From Ensifer sp. MPMI2T (GTDB lineage: Bacteria > Pseudomonadota > Alphaproteobacteria > Rhizobiales > Rhizobiaceae): DNA of 64,000 nucleotides. The DNA lies in contig NZ_SRXN01000027.1 in the NCBI RefSeq assembly GCF_004827385.1, positions 1-64,000 on the forward strand, given 5' to 3'. The stretch's first letter is position 1. Every line of letters starts with the position of its first letter. Positions 17,680-27,659 of this stretch are shown in pieces. The notes under the pieces are model-generated. The model ran no database searches. It was not told where the DNA came from and worked only from the letters and a program-made list of their open reading frames with translations. The translations under genes and the position numbers were made by a program.

Positions 17680-18894
17680 TCATTGCAATCTGCCCCATAC
17701 GCGGTTGATCAGTTCTATTGCTTCCTGATTTACCGCGTTTATCGACTCCATCGCCCGATCATATGTTGACCGGCCGACAGCGCCCCGGGACAGCTCGTAG
17801 AGAGACTGCTTGGTAAGTCCGGCATTGGCAATCGCCGTCGACTTCCAGGCTGCGGCGGCCATGACATCGCTTCCGAAGACGTCTCGCAGAAGTCCGACGA
17901 TCTCCTGTTCGGGGACATCGCGGGGATCATGCCTTGTGATCAAGAAGCGTAGAAAATCATAGTCGAGTTTGCCGCCTGCTTCCTCGATTACAGACACCAG
18001 GTCCGAGGTCATCAGGAGGAACTGGCTCATGGAGGCGACGTCCACCATTTGTGGATGGACGGTGACGATCATGCCGGTCGCCGCATTGAGAGCACCCATC
18101 GTCAGAAAGCCGAGCTGCGGGGGGCAGTCGACGACGACGACGTCAAAATCTTGTTCGACCTGATTGATCGCGCCAGCAACACGCCTGAAGAAGAGGTCTT
18201 GCGGCCGCCCCCGATTTTGCAGCATGTGCCGGGGCGTCTGATGCTCGAATTCCATGAGCTCGAGATTTCCCGGAACGATGCTGATCCCTGTGAAGTATGT
18301 AGGCCTGACGATGTCCTTCATCGCCACGCGCTGGTCATCGTATCGGATGGCACCGTAAAGCGTGGTGTTTTCGGCAACATCGAATTCCGGCTGGTAGCCG
18401 AACATTGCGGAAAGCGAGGCTTGGGGATCAAGGTCGATCGCAAGCACGCGATATCCCTGCAGGGCAAGACCCTGCGCAAGATATACCGCTGTCGTCGTCT
18501 TCGCAGACCCACCCTTGAAGTTCGCAACAGAAATGATCTGAAGCTTCTCACCCTCGCGCCGGCGCGGCCAAAAGCGACCTGCTTCCTTCGGCCGAGCCGC
18601 TGCAAGGTACTCACGCAGTTCATTGATTTGCTCAAGCGTGTAGGAGCGCCGGCCGGCAGTTCCAAGGTCGGGGGAGGGGCCAAGTCCGTCAAGCGACAGC
18701 TGCCGAAGATAGCCGTCCGACACGCCGACGATGTCAGCGACTTCGCCCGACGTGAAGGACCGAAGCGACTTCTGCGCGGTCGGGGGAAAAGCCCGCTCTC
18801 CGACCGCTCTCAGTCTGGCGGACAGCGCTTCCGCTCGCTGGGTAATATGTGCGGAAGTCGATGCCCGATTGATGTGTCTGTCAATCACGTTCAC
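17680..18894 (-). CDS. repA: partition ATPase RepA (ParA family)
   Basis: 404 residues from a GTG. The N-terminal HTH (SGEVADIVGVSDGYLRQLSL) and SYTLEQINELREYLA precede a ParA ATPase with the deviant Walker A KGGSAKTTTA, switch motif LAIDLDPQASLS and VVVDCPPQLGF. In the family it forms the partition complex with RepB and represses the repABC promoter upstream. First gene of the operon. Confidence 0.95.
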   Translation of the reverse strand: MNVIDRHINRASTSAHITQRAEALSARLRAVGERAFPPTAQKSLRSFTSGEVADIVGVSDGYLRQLSLDGLGPSPDLGTAGRRSYTLEQINELREYLAAARPKEAGRFWPRRREGEKLQIISVANFKGGSAKTTTAVYLAQGLALQGYRVLAIDLDPQASLSAMFGYQPEFDVAENTTLYGAIRYDDQRVAMKDIVRPTYFTGISIVPGNLELMEFEHQTPRHMLQNRGRPQDLFFRRVAGAINQVEQDFDVVVVDCPPQLGFLTMGALNAATGMIVTVHPQMVDVASMSQFLLMTSDLVSVIEEAGGKLDYDFLRFLITRHDPRDVPEQEIVGLLRDVFGSDVMAAAAWKSTAIANAGLTKQSLYELSRGAVGRSTYDRAMESINAVNQEAIELINRVWGRLQ

Positions 18895-19096
18895 TTTGGC
18901 CTCTGGTTTTCAGACGGATTATCGGCGTCAGACGCGGTATTTCCGTCTCAAGATAAGGCACGATTCTGAGGATGCCGCAAGGGAAATAGGGTTAACAAGA
19001 CCTTAACGCATCGCAGGTGCCATTCCAGGTGGTTTCGGTTTTCGTTTTCATTCCCGGTACTTAGGTAACTTCCCCGATTGGACCTTCCGTAACTTC

Positions 19097-19114
19097 CCTG
19101 CAGATTTGCACAAG
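19097..19114. promoter_or_regulatory. tra-box-like site 1
   Basis: CCCTGCAGATTTGCACAA agrees with the 18-bp Ti-plasmid tra box at about 13 positions, the core TGCAGAT-TGCACA being kept. It is the weaker of the two sites and nearer to repA. Confidence 0.6.
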
Positions 19115-19185
19115 AATCTGCCTGCCAGAATCACTCCTTGCGGAGACTTCGGGCGGATCCAGACCACGACTCAGTAGAATCAGCC

Positions 19186-19203
19186 ACGTGCAAATCTGCA
19201 CGT
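19186..19203. promoter_or_regulatory. tra-box-like site 2
   Basis: ACGTGCAAATCTGCACGT is an almost perfect 18-bp dyad, differing from ATGTGCAGATCTGCACAT at only three positions. It lies 59 bases before the traI start, suited to activation of traI-trb by a TraR-type LuxR protein. No traR is in the window. Confidence 0.8.
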
Positions 19204-19261
19204 AGCCAATTTCGGGAGAGCCTGCTTTGTCTGCGCCCAACGCGTTTACGTGGAGACAATC

Positions 19262-19894
19262 ATGCAGGTTCTGGCAGTTTCGGCTGCGCTCTATGAGCAG
19301 CATTCAATCCATCTGAAGCAGATGCACCAGTTGCGGGCCGAGGTGTTCGGCGCGCGCCTGGACTGGGACGTTTCAATTACAGAAGAGACTGAACGGGATC
19401 AGTACGACGATCTGCATCCCACCTACATCCTTGCGACTGAGTCGGGGAAGGTATGTGGCTGCGCGCGGCTTCTTCCCGCGACCGGGCCGACCATGCTCGA
19501 GCAAACATTCCCGCAACTGTTGAAGGATAGGCGTCTTGCGGCTCATGCACGCATGATCGAGAGCTCACGCTTCTGCGTCGACACGACGCTTGATGCGGGC
19601 AGGGGAGGGGGCCAGCTACATCTTGCGACGTTGACGATGTTCGCCGGCATTATCGAGTGGTCGATGGCGAGCGGCTACGACGAGATCGTCACGGCGACCG
19701 ATCTTCGCTTCGAGCGCATTCTCAAGCGCGCCGGATGGCCGATGCGCCGGCTCGGCGATCCGGTGGAGATCGGCAACACGATCGCCGTCGCCGGCAGTCT
19801 GCCGGCCGATCGCGCCAGTTTCGACCGCGTACGGCCGGCAGACTACAAGTCGACGATCATGCAGGGTGGCCTCGCCTCGAGGAGCGCCGCATGA
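19262..19894 (+). CDS. traI: acyl-homoserine lactone synthase TraI (LuxI family)
   Basis: 210 residues from ATG 19262 (GGAG seven bases upstream). The LuxI-invariant residues are present: Arg25, Phe29 and Trp35 (LRAEVFGARLDW), the acidic loop ERDQYDD, Arg in CGCARLLP, and Glu/Arg in MIESSRFCVD. It makes the autoinducer for quorum-controlled plasmid transfer, probably an oxo-C8-type lactone by analogy with Ti plasmids. Its stop overlaps trbB (ATGA), so it heads the trb operon. Confidence 0.92.
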   Translation: MQVLAVSAALYEQHSIHLKQMHQLRAEVFGARLDWDVSITEETERDQYDDLHPTYILATESGKVCGCARLLPATGPTMLEQTFPQLLKDRRLAAHARMIESSRFCVDTTLDAGRGGGQLHLATLTMFAGIIEWSMASGYDEIVTATDLRFERILKRAGWPMRRLGDPVEIGNTIAVAGSLPADRASFDRVRPADYKSTIMQGGLASRSAA

Positions 19895-20862
19895 CCCAGT
19901 TGCGTTCCCATTCCCGCCTTGTCCGCAAGCTTCAGGACGCGCTCGGCGACCAGCTCTGTGTCGCACTCGATGATGCGTCCGTCGTCGAAATCATGCTGAA
20001 CCCGGACGGCAAGCTGTTCATCGAGCGGCTGGGGCAGGGGGTCGCGGCGGCCGGGGCAATGAGTGCGGCCGCCGCGGAAGTGGTCATCGGCAGTGTCGCG
20101 CACGCCCTCCAATCCGAAGCCGATGACGAGCGGCCGATCGTCTCCGGCGAGCTGCCGATCGGCGGACACCGCTTCGAGGGTCTGCTCCCTCCGATCGTGT
20201 CGGCGCCGACCTTCACCATCCGCAGACGCGCGTCCCGCCTCATTCCGCTCAAGGACTATGTGAAGTCTAAGGTGATGACCGAAGCGCAGGCCTCGGTGCT
20301 CCGCAATGCGATCGCGTCACGCCTGAACATCGTGATCTCCGGGGGCACCGGATCCGGCAAGACGACGCTTGCCAATGCGGTGATCGCTGAGATCGTCGCA
20401 AACGCGCCGGACGATCGGATCGTGATCCTCGAGGACACCGCCGAGATCCAGTGCGCCGCAGAAAATGCGGTGCTGCTGCACACAAGCGACACGGTCGACA
20501 TGGCGCGGCTCCTCAAAAGTACGATGCGGCTGAGACCCGATCGGATCATCGTCGGCGAGGTGCGCGACGGCGCGGCACTTACCCTTCTGAAAGCCTGGAA
20601 CACCGGCCATCCGGGCGGCGTCACGACGGTTCATTCCAACACGGCGAGCTCCACCTTGCGCCGGCTCGAGCAACTGACCGCGGAAGTAAGCCAGCAGCCG
20701 ATGCAGGAAGTGATCGGCGAGGCGGTCGATCTCGTGGTCTCGATCGAACGGGTGGGAAGGGGGCGGCGCGTCCGCGAAATCATCCACGTCGAGGGCTTCA
20801 GCAATTCCCGCTACCGAACAGAACACTACGCACAGATCGATGAGGACAGCCATGTCGCCTAA
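19891..20862 (+). CDS. trbB: conjugal transfer ATPase TrbB
   Basis: 323 residues, VirB11-type secretion ATPase: Walker [12 protein letters not shown] (about 150-160), Asp box [12 protein letters not shown], Walker B-like [16 protein letters not shown] and His box [12 protein letters not shown]. It drives pilus assembly and substrate transfer at the inner-membrane base of the type IV secretion system. Overlaps traI and trbC. Confidence 0.95.
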   Translation: MTQLRSHSRLVRKLQDALGDQLCVALDDASVVEIMLNPDGKLFIERLGQGVAAAGAMSAAAAEVVIGSVAHALQSEADDERPIVSGELPIGGHRFEGLLPPIVSAPTFTIRRRASRLIPLKDYVKSKVMTEAQASVLRNAIASRLNIVISGGTGSGKTTLANAVIAEIVANAPDDRIVILEDTAEIQCAAENAVLLHTSDTVDMARLLKSTMRLRPDRIIVGEVRDGAALTLLKAWNTGHPGGVTTVHSNTASSTLRRLEQLTAEVSQQPMQEVIGEAVDLVVSIERVGRGRRVREIIHVEGFSNSRYRTEHYAQIDEDSHVA

Positions 20863-21244
20863 GAGACCCATTATGCTGGCCGGCGTTGCGCTGGCGACCC
20901 TTTCCACCATGCTGGAGCCGGCACTTGCATCGTCCGGCGGGGGCCTGCCCTGGGAGTCGCCGCTCCAGCAGATCCAGCAGTCGATCACCGGGCCGGTCGC
21001 CGGTTTCATCGCGTTGGCGGCCGTCGCGATCGCCGGCGGCATGCTGATCTTCGGCGGCGAGCTCAACGATTTCGCACGGCGGCTTTGCTATATCGCCCTT
21101 GTCGGCGGCGTGCTGCTCGGCGCTACCCAGATCGTTGCGCTCTTCGGGGCGACCGGCGCCTCCATTGCCGAGCTCGACACGCGGATCGGACACGAGATCG
21201 CCGAAGTTTCTTCCCAACCGGAAGGGGAGGGGATCCATGTCTGA
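20840..21244 (+). CDS. trbC: TrbC (VirB2-type pilin)
   Basis: 134 residues with an N-terminal signal ([20 protein letters not shown]) and two hydrophobic helices ([39 protein letters not shown]) as in VirB2/TrbC pilins, which are cleaved and often cyclised. It overlaps trbB by 23 bases and trbD by 8; a second ATG at 20852 is possible. Confidence 0.92.
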   Translation: MRTAMSPKRPIMLAGVALATLSTMLEPALASSGGGLPWESPLQQIQQSITGPVAGFIALAAVAIAGGMLIFGGELNDFARRLCYIALVGGVLLGATQIVALFGATGASIAELDTRIGHEIAEVSSQPEGEGIHV

Positions 21245-21524
21245 GATCTCCCGCTCGCGCATTCACCGGGCGCTGTCGCGCCCGAACCTCCTGATGGGCG
21301 CAGATCGGGAACTCGTTCTCCTGACAGGGCTTGCCTCCGTCATCCTGATCTTCGTCGTGCTGACCTGGTATGCGGCGCTGTTCGGCTTTGCCGTCTGGCT
21401 CGTGACGCTCGCGGCACTTCGAATGATGGCGAAGGCCGACCCGCTCATGCGGCGTGTCTATCTCCGGCATGTGTCCTACCGCGCCCATTACCGGCCAACC
21501 GCGACGCCCTGGCGGCGCTATTGA
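21237..21524 (+). CDS. trbD: TrbD (VirB3-type membrane protein)
   Basis: 95 residues from ATG 21237. One long hydrophobic hairpin ([18 protein letters not shown] and [18 protein letters not shown]) followed by a basic tail, as in TrbD/VirB3. It assists pilus assembly together with TrbE. Confidence 0.92.
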   Translation: MSEISRSRIHRALSRPNLLMGADRELVLLTGLASVILIFVVLTWYAALFGFAVWLVTLAALRMMAKADPLMRRVYLRHVSYRAHYRPTATPWRRY

Positions 21525-21532
21525 GGTCCGAG

Positions 21533-24001
21533 ATGGTTGCACTCAAGCGCTTCCGGCATTCCGGACCATCCTTTGCCGATCTCGTTCCCTATGCGGGGCT
21601 GGTCGACAATGGCGTCATGCTGCTCAAGGACGGCTCCTTGATGGCCGGCTGGTATTTCGCCGGTCCCGACAGCGATAGCTCGACCGATGCCGAGCGCAAC
21701 GAGGTCTCGCGCCAGATCAACGCGATCCTCGCCCGGCTCGGCTCCGGCTGGATGATCCAGGTCGAGGCCGTCCGCGTCCCGACCGAGGACTATCCGGCCG
21801 AGTCGGACTGCCATTTCCCCGATCCGGTCACCCGGGCGATCGATGCCGAGCGGCGCGCGCATTTCCAACGGGAGAAGGGCCATTTCGAGAGCCGGCATGC
21901 CCTGATCCTGACTTGGCGGCCGCCGGAGCCGCGGCGCTCCGGTATGACGCGCTATGTCTATTCGGACGCGGCGAGCCGGTCGGCGACCTATGCCGACAAG
22001 GCGCTCGAAGCCTTCGTCACCTCGATCCGCGAGGTCGAGCAATATCTCATGAATGTCGTGTCGATCCGGCGGATGATGACGCGCGAGGTGGAAGAACGTG
22101 GCGGATATCGAATTGCCCGCTATGACGAACTCTTCCAGTTCATCCGCTTCTGCATCACTGGCGAAAACCACCCCGTTAGCCTGCCCGAGATCCCCATGTA
22201 TCTCGACTGGCTGGTCACGGCTGAACTCCAGCATGGGCTGACGCCGATGGTCGAGAACCGCTATCTCGGGGTCGTCGCCATCGACGGACTGCCGGCGGAA
22301 AGCTGGCCGGGCATCCTCAATGCGCTCGACCTGATGCCGCTCAGCTATCGCTGGTCGTCACGCTTCGTCTTCCTCGATGCCGAGGAGGCGCGGGCAAAGC
22401 TCGAGCGCACCCGCAAGAAATGGCAGCAGAAGGTGCGGCCCTTTTTCGACCAGCTCTTCCAGACGCAGAGCCGGTCGGTCGATCAGGACGCCATGATGAT
22501 GGTGGCGGAGACCGAGGACGCGATCGCCGAGGCTTCGTCGGAGCTTGTGAGCTACGGCTACTATACGCCGGTCATCGTGCTCTTCGATGAGGAGCAGCAG
22601 CGGCTACAGGAAAAATGCGAGGCGATCCGCCGGCTGATCCAGGCGGAAGGATTCGGCGCCCGCATTGAAACGCTGAATGCAACGGACGCCTTTCTAGGCA
22701 GCCTGCCGGGAGTTTCTTACGCCAATATCCGCGAGCCGCTGATCAATACGCGCAACCTCGCCGATCTAATCCCACTCAATTCGGTCTGGTCGGGAAGGCC
22801 GGTCGCGCCATGCCCCTTTTATCCACCGGGTTCTCCGCCGCTGGTGCAGGTCGCGAGCGGATCGACGCCGTTCCGGCTGAACCTGCATGTCGACGATGTC
22901 GGCCACACGCTGATCTTCGGTCCGACCGGCTCGGGCAAGTCGACGCTCCTGGCGCTGATCGCCGCACAGTTCCGCCGCTACGAGCAAGCGCAGGTCTTCG
23001 CCTTCGACAAGGGCCGCTCGATGCTGCCGCTGACGCTTGGGCTTGGTGGCGACCACTACGAGATCGGCGGCGAGGAGAATTCGTCGGCAAGAGGGGCGGG
23101 GAGGGGGCCGGCATTCTGCCCGCTTGCGGAGCTTGCGACGGATGGCGATCGCGCCTGGGCGTCCGAATGGATCGAGACGCTGGTGTCGCTGCAAGGTGTG
23201 ACGATTACGCCGGATTATCGCAATGCCATCTCGCGGCAGGTCGGACTGATGGCACAGTCTCGTGGCCGATCGCTCTCGGATTTCGTTTCCGGCGTGCGGA
23301 TGCGCGAGATCAAGAATGCGCTCCATCACTATACGGTCGACGGTCCGATGGGGCAACTGCTCGACGCCGAAGAGGACGGGCTGTCACTCGGCGCCTTTCA
23401 ATGCTTCGAAATTGAGGAGCTCATGAATATGGGCGAGCGCAATCTCGTCCCGGTTCTGATCTATCTCTTCAGAAGGATCGAGAAGCGCCTGACCGGCGCG
23501 CCAAGCCTGATCATTCTCGACGAGGCCTGGCTGATGCTCGGCCATCCGGTCTTCCGTGACAAGATCCGCGAATGGTTGAAGGTGCTGCGCAAGGCCAATT
23601 GCGCGGTGGTGCTGGCGACGCAATCGATTTCGGATGCGGAGCGTTCCGGCATCATCGACGTGCTCAAGGAATCCTGCCCGACGAAAATCTGCCTGCCGAA
23701 TGGTGCTGCGCGCGAGCCGGGCACGCGGGAGTTCTACGAGAGGATCGGCTTCAATTCCCGCCAGATCGAGATCGTCGCGACGGCACTACGGAAGCGCGAA
23801 TACTACGTCGCCTCGCCGGAGGGCCGCAGGCTCTTCGATATGGCGCTCGGCCCCGTCGCGCTCTCCTTCGTCGGCGCATCCGGAAAGGAAGATCTCAAGC
23901 GCATCCGCGCACTCCATTCCGAATATGGGGCCAAGTGGCCCCTCCATTGGCTCCAGCAGAGGGGGATCGCCCATGCCGAAACGCTTCTCTCGTCCACGTG
24001 A
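21533..24001 (+). CDS. trbE: conjugal transfer ATPase TrbE (VirB4 family)
   Basis: 822 residues from ATG 21533, preceded by GAGG in the trbD stop region. Walker A FGPTGSGKSTLLAL (about 465-478) and Walker B SLIILDEAWLMLG (about 660-672) are intact, and the N-terminal VirB4 domain is complete. It powers assembly and transport at the cytoplasmic face. It overlaps trbJ by 29 bases. Confidence 0.95.
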   Translation: MVALKRFRHSGPSFADLVPYAGLVDNGVMLLKDGSLMAGWYFAGPDSDSSTDAERNEVSRQINAILARLGSGWMIQVEAVRVPTEDYPAESDCHFPDPVTRAIDAERRAHFQREKGHFESRHALILTWRPPEPRRSGMTRYVYSDAASRSATYADKALEAFVTSIREVEQYLMNVVSIRRMMTREVEERGGYRIARYDELFQFIRFCITGENHPVSLPEIPMYLDWLVTAELQHGLTPMVENRYLGVVAIDGLPAESWPGILNALDLMPLSYRWSSRFVFLDAEEARAKLERTRKKWQQKVRPFFDQLFQTQSRSVDQDAMMMVAETEDAIAEASSELVSYGYYTPVIVLFDEEQQRLQEKCEAIRRLIQAEGFGARIETLNATDAFLGSLPGVSYANIREPLINTRNLADLIPLNSVWSGRPVAPCPFYPPGSPPLVQVASGSTPFRLNLHVDDVGHTLIFGPTGSGKSTLLALIAAQFRRYEQAQVFAFDKGRSMLPLTLGLGGDHYEIGGEENSSARGAGRGPAFCPLAELATDGDRAWASEWIETLVSLQGVTITPDYRNAISRQVGLMAQSRGRSLSDFVSGVRMREIKNALHHYTVDGPMGQLLDAEEDGLSLGAFQCFEIEELMNMGERNLVPVLIYLFRRIEKRLTGAPSLIILDEAWLMLGHPVFRDKIREWLKVLRKANCAVVLATQSISDAERSGIIDVLKESCPTKICLPNGAAREPGTREFYERIGFNSRQIEIVATALRKREYYVASPEGRRLFDMALGPVALSFVGASGKEDLKRIRALHSEYGAKWPLHWLQQRGIAHAETLLSST

Positions 24002-24782
24002 GTTCATGACTGCCGCAGCTTTCGCAACGGCAGTCATCGCCATCAGCCAGCCCGTGTCCGTCCATGCCGGCGGCGTCACGGGGCAAGCGACCGAATGGAC
24101 GCAGCTCGCCAACAACGCCGAGCTGATTTCGCTCGTCGGCAAGTCGGCCGAACAGGTGAACAACCAGATCACCCAGATCAACCAGTTGGCGCAGCAGATC
24201 CAGAACCAGCTCAACATCTACCAGAACATGCTGCAGAACACCGCCCAGCTGCCGAGCCATGTCTGGGGACAGGTGGAGAGTGACCTCCACCAATTGCAGA
24301 GCATCGTCGCGCAAGGGCAGGGGATCGCCTTTTCGATGGGCAATATCGACGACGTGATGAGCCAGCGGTTTCAGAGCTATGCGGGTTTCAGGACGACACT
24401 GCCCGACAATGCGACCTTCTCGAACTCCTACCAGACCTGGTCGACGACGAACCGCGACACGATCGCCGGCACGCTAAGGGCCGCGAACCTCACCGCCGAA
24501 CAATTCTCGAGCGAGGAGGCCACGATGAGTTCGATCCGCGCAATGTCGGAGACGGCCGACGGGCAGATGAAGGCGCTGCAGGTCGGTCACGAGATCGCTG
24601 CGCAGCAGGTGGCGCAGATGCAGAAGCTGCGCGGTCTCGTTTCGCAGCAGATGACCATGATGGGCACCTGGTACCAGTCGGAACAGGCGCAAAAGGACCT
24701 CGCCCAAGCTAGGCGCCAAGAGTTCTTCAGCTCAACGGCGCCCTCCACCTCCGGCGGTGAAAAGATGAGGGTAGAATGGTGA
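23973..24782 (+). CDS. trbJ: TrbJ (VirB5-like)
   Basis: 269 residues from ATG 23973 with GGGGG binding site. Signal peptide (FMTAAAFATAVIAISQPVSV then HAGG) and a long coiled-coil helix rich in Gln/Asn (NNQITQINQLAQQIQNQLNI). TrbJ is a minor pilus/periplasmic component. Its last residues, TSGGEKMRVEW, reappear at the end of TrbK. Confidence 0.92.
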   Translation: MPKRFSRPREFMTAAAFATAVIAISQPVSVHAGGVTGQATEWTQLANNAELISLVGKSAEQVNNQITQINQLAQQIQNQLNIYQNMLQNTAQLPSHVWGQVESDLHQLQSIVAQGQGIAFSMGNIDDVMSQRFQSYAGFRTTLPDNATFSNSYQTWSTTNRDTIAGTLRAANLTAEQFSSEEATMSSIRAMSETADGQMKALQVGHEIAAQQVAQMQKLRGLVSQQMTMMGTWYQSEQAQKDLAQARRQEFFSSTAPSTSGGEKMRVEW

Positions 24783-24952
24783 GAGCGAAACAGATCCTGA
24801 TCGCAGTTGCGATTATCCTAGCCGCCGGCAGTGCTGGCGCGTGGTTCATTCTCTCCGAAAAGCAGGCGGTCCAGGAACGCCGGACCAAGTTCTTCGGCTC
24901 CTCCAAGTCCTACCCGACCTCCGGTGGCGAGAAAATGAAGGTGGAGTGGTAA
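24776..24952 (+). CDS. trbK: TrbK (entry exclusion, very short)
   Basis: 58 residues, starting with ATG 24776 inside the trbJ end and stopping at TAA 24950-24952, three bases before trbL. One hydrophobic N-terminal segment (ILIAVAIILAAGSAGAWFIL) and a charged tail ending TSGGEKMKVEW. Position between trbJ and trbL identifies it as TrbK, which blocks redundant entry of the same plasmid. No lipobox Cys is present, unlike the RP4 protein. Confidence 0.85.
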   Translation: MVRAKQILIAVAIILAAGSAGAWFILSEKQAVQERRTKFFGSSKSYPTSGGEKMKVEW

Positions 24953-24955
24953 GCC

Positions 24956-26134
24956 ATGAACCGAATGCAGCTCAGCTCGCTAAGGGCAACGATGTTTGTG
25001 GCTGTCATTGCGGTGATCGCGGCACAGCCAGCATTGGCCCAGGAGGGGTCAGTGCTGACCTCACTCCAGAACCAGATCACCACAGCTGCGAAGGGGTGGG
25101 AGACCACCGTCATGAATGCTGCGAAGTCGCTGTTCTGGATTCTTGCATCCATCGAGATTGGCATTGCGGCCGTTTGGCTCGCCCTGCAGACTGCCACCCT
25201 TGACAAATGGTTCGCCGAGCTTGTCCGGCGGATCATGTTTGTGGGCTTCTTCGCCTTTGTGCTGGAGCAGGGGCCAACATTTGCCAAGGCAGTCGTCGAC
25301 AGCCTGTTTCAGATCGGTGCTGGCGGTGGCACGGCATCACCTGCGGACGTCTTCAACGCCGGACTCGCCGTCGCTACCAGAATGTCGGAAAAGATTCAGT
25401 TCGGTCTCTTCGAAGACAATGCACTGGCAATCGCAGCAGCATTCGCCATGGTCGTGGTCGTCATCTGCTTCAGTCTGGTTGCTGCGATCTTCGTTGCGGT
25501 CATGGTCGAAATGTATCTGGGCCTGCTCGCCGGCATGATCATGCTCGGCCTCGGGGGCTCGTCCTACACCAAGGACTTCGCGATCCGCTATCTCGTCTAT
25601 GCCTTCTCCGTCGGCATGAAGCTTATGGCGCTTGTCATGATCTCCCGCATCGGCTCGGAAGTCCTGATTGGGTTGGCGAATGAGCCCGAAGTTGGCAATC
25701 AGTTTCAAACGGCGCTTGCTATCGCCGGGATAGCCGTCGTGGTGTTCATCATCGCGATCTATGTGCCGAACATCATCCAGGGCGTGGTCCAGGGCGCATC
25801 GGTTTCGGGCGGGATGGAGGCGATCCGGCATGGCGGTCAGGCCGCGAGTTTCGCCGCCGGCGGCGCCTTCCTCGGCGCATCCGCGGCGACGAGTGGCGCT
25901 CAGACGGCGAGTTCGGCAAGAGCGGCCGGCTCGTCCTTTGCCGGAGCGGCCCTGCGCGGCATGGCGTCAGGCATTGGCAGTGCCGCGCAGGCAGCCGGTT
26001 CGGCGGCAAAGGAAAAAGCCATCGCATCGCCCGGCGCCTATGCCGGTTCGCTGCTTGGGCTCGCCAACGCCAAGCTCGACCAGGCCCGGCATTCCGGCCG
26101 GCCAACGCCCCCGCCCCTCGACGAGAACAAATAG
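24956..26134 (+). CDS. trbL: TrbL (VirB6-type polytopic channel protein)
   Basis: 392 residues. Signal-like N-terminus (MFVAVIAVIAAQPALAQEG), then about six membrane helices (for example LFWILASIEIGIAAVWLAL, AFAMVVVVICFSLVAAIFVA and AIAGIAVVVFIIAIYVPNII), then a 120-residue Ala/Gly/Ser-rich tail. It forms part of the inner-membrane channel. Confidence 0.93.
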   Translation: MNRMQLSSLRATMFVAVIAVIAAQPALAQEGSVLTSLQNQITTAAKGWETTVMNAAKSLFWILASIEIGIAAVWLALQTATLDKWFAELVRRIMFVGFFAFVLEQGPTFAKAVVDSLFQIGAGGGTASPADVFNAGLAVATRMSEKIQFGLFEDNALAIAAAFAMVVVVICFSLVAAIFVAVMVEMYLGLLAGMIMLGLGGSSYTKDFAIRYLVYAFSVGMKLMALVMISRIGSEVLIGLANEPEVGNQFQTALAIAGIAVVVFIIAIYVPNIIQGVVQGASVSGGMEAIRHGGQAASFAAGGAFLGASAATSGAQTASSARAAGSSFAGAALRGMASGIGSAAQAAGSAAKEKAIASPGAYAGSLLGLANAKLDQARHSGRPTPPPLDENK

Positions 26135-26148
26135 AAGGCTGACGAGAC

Positions 26149-26811
26149 ATGGCCGGATCAACCCCGCCCGATAATCCTTATATCGCTGCGCGCAACGAAT
26201 GGACCGAGCGCTACGAATCCTACGTGAAGGCTGCCGCAGCCTGGCGCATCGTCGGCATGACCGGCATGCTGATGGCCGTCATCGGCTTCTCCTATGCGCT
26301 TTATCAGAGCACGCAAGTGAAGCTCGTCCCCTATATCGTCGAGGTCGACAAGCTCGGGACGGCGGCTAGTGCCGGCTTGCCTGAGCAGATCGAATATGCC
26401 GATCCCCGGGTGGTGCGCGCCACGCTCGGAAGCTTCGTGACGAACTTCCGCTCGGTGACACCGGATGCGGTGGTGCAGAAGCAATATATCGATCGGACCT
26501 ATGCGCTGCTCAGAACCAACGATCCGGCGACCGAGAAGGTCAACAGCTGGTTCCGCGGCAATTCCCCGTTCGAGAGGGCGAAGACCGCGACGGTCGCCAT
26601 CGAGGTGAACAATATCGTGGCGCTCTCAAACCAGTCCTACCAGATCGACTGGACGGAATATGTGCGCGACCGGAAGGGCAAGGAAACGGGTCTGAGACGC
26701 TTCCGCGGTGTCGCCACCGTGACGCTCAACCCGCCGCAGGACGAAAGCATCATCCGTCTCAACCCTCTTGGTCTCTACCTGCGTGACTTTGACTGGACCG
26801 CGCAGCTTTGA
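26149..26811 (+). CDS. trbF: TrbF (VirB8-like)
   Basis: 220 residues with a single membrane helix ([20 protein letters not shown], about 31-50) and a periplasmic VirB8-like domain ([29 protein letters not shown] in two parts, [13 protein letters not shown]-like end). A nucleating core component of the transfer channel. Stop overlaps the trbG leader. Confidence 0.93.
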   Translation: MAGSTPPDNPYIAARNEWTERYESYVKAAAAWRIVGMTGMLMAVIGFSYALYQSTQVKLVPYIVEVDKLGTAASAGLPEQIEYADPRVVRATLGSFVTNFRSVTPDAVVQKQYIDRTYALLRTNDPATEKVNSWFRGNSPFERAKTATVAIEVNNIVALSNQSYQIDWTEYVRDRKGKETGLRRFRGVATVTLNPPQDESIIRLNPLGLYLRDFDWTAQL

Positions 26812-26822
26812 AAGGCATGCCG

Positions 26823-27659
26823 ATGAATGCGTATTCGAACACAGCCCTCGAACGGGCACTACTATCCGCCGCCCTGGCACTTGCCGTCCTCCCTCCGGCC
26901 GCCTTCGCGCAGTCGATGAGCGCCAACGAGACGAAGGGCGCCACGATCTCAAGCCAATGGCGAGCGGGTAGGGGGCTCGTCACCAAGGGCGCTGACGGCA
27001 AGGTCATTTTCCTGTTCGGCGAGGTCCAGCCGTCCGTGGTCTGCTCGCCGCTCCAGGTCTGCGATATCGAGCTTCAGGCTGGCGAAGTGGTCCGCGACGT
27101 GCTCGTCGGCGACACGGTACGATGGAAGGTGGAGCCTGCGACCTCGGGTGCGGTCGGAGGCCAGGCGATCCACCTGATCGTCAAGCCATCCGAGCCGGGA
27201 CTTGTCACCTCCATGGTGGTAACGACGTCGCGGCGCACCTATCACATCCAGCTGAAATCCCACCCCGCCCAGTACATGGCGCGCGTCGGCTTCGAATATC
27301 CGGAAGACGTCTCGACGAAGCTTGCCGACATCAATGCCCGTCTTGAGGCAAGCACGATCCCCGGCGCCAATGTCCCGGCCGAGAAGCTGAACTTCGGCTA
27401 TTCGGTTTCGGGCAGTGCGAGCTGGCGGCCGACGCGGGTCTATAGCGACGGCGCCAAGACCTATATCCAGTTTCCGCGCTCGCTGGGAGGCCATGACGCA
27501 CCGGTGCTCTTTGTGGTCTCCGGCGGCGAAAACCGCATCGTCAACTACCGGATGAAGAGCGGCATGATGGTGGTCGATTACAATATCGACCGCGCCGTCC
27601 TTGTCTCTGGGGTCGGCTGGAAGCAGCAGAAGATCACGATCCGGCGGGGAGGGCGGTGA
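26823..27659 (+). CDS. trbG: TrbG (VirB9-like)
   Basis: 278 residues from ATG 26823 with AAAGG seven bases before; ATG 26817 is possible. Signal peptide [19 protein letters not shown], then the VirB9/CagX fold ([40 protein letters not shown]). Outer-membrane core component together with TrbH and TrbI. Confidence 0.93.
   Translation: MNAYSNTALERALLSAALALAVLPPAAFAQSMSANETKGATISSQWRAGRGLVTKGADGKVIFLFGEVQPSVVCSPLQVCDIELQAGEVVRDVLVGDTVRWKVEPATSGAVGGQAIHLIVKPSEPGLVTSMVVTTSRRTYHIQLKSHPAQYMARVGFEYPEDVSTKLADINARLEASTIPGANVPAEKLNFGYSVSGSASWRPTRVYSDGAKTYIQFPRSLGGHDAPVLFVVSGGENRIVNYRMKSGMMVVDYNIDRAVLVSGVGWKQQKITIRRGGR

Larger units (their letters stand above)
18895..19261. promoter_or_regulatory. divergent repA-traI promoter region
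   Basis: 367 bases separate repA and traI. It should hold the repABC promoters (minus strand) and the traI-trb promoter (plus strand). Two tra-box-like palindromes lie inside. In Ti-type plasmids this arrangement lets TraR-autoinducer raise both copy number and conjugation. Confidence 0.75.
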
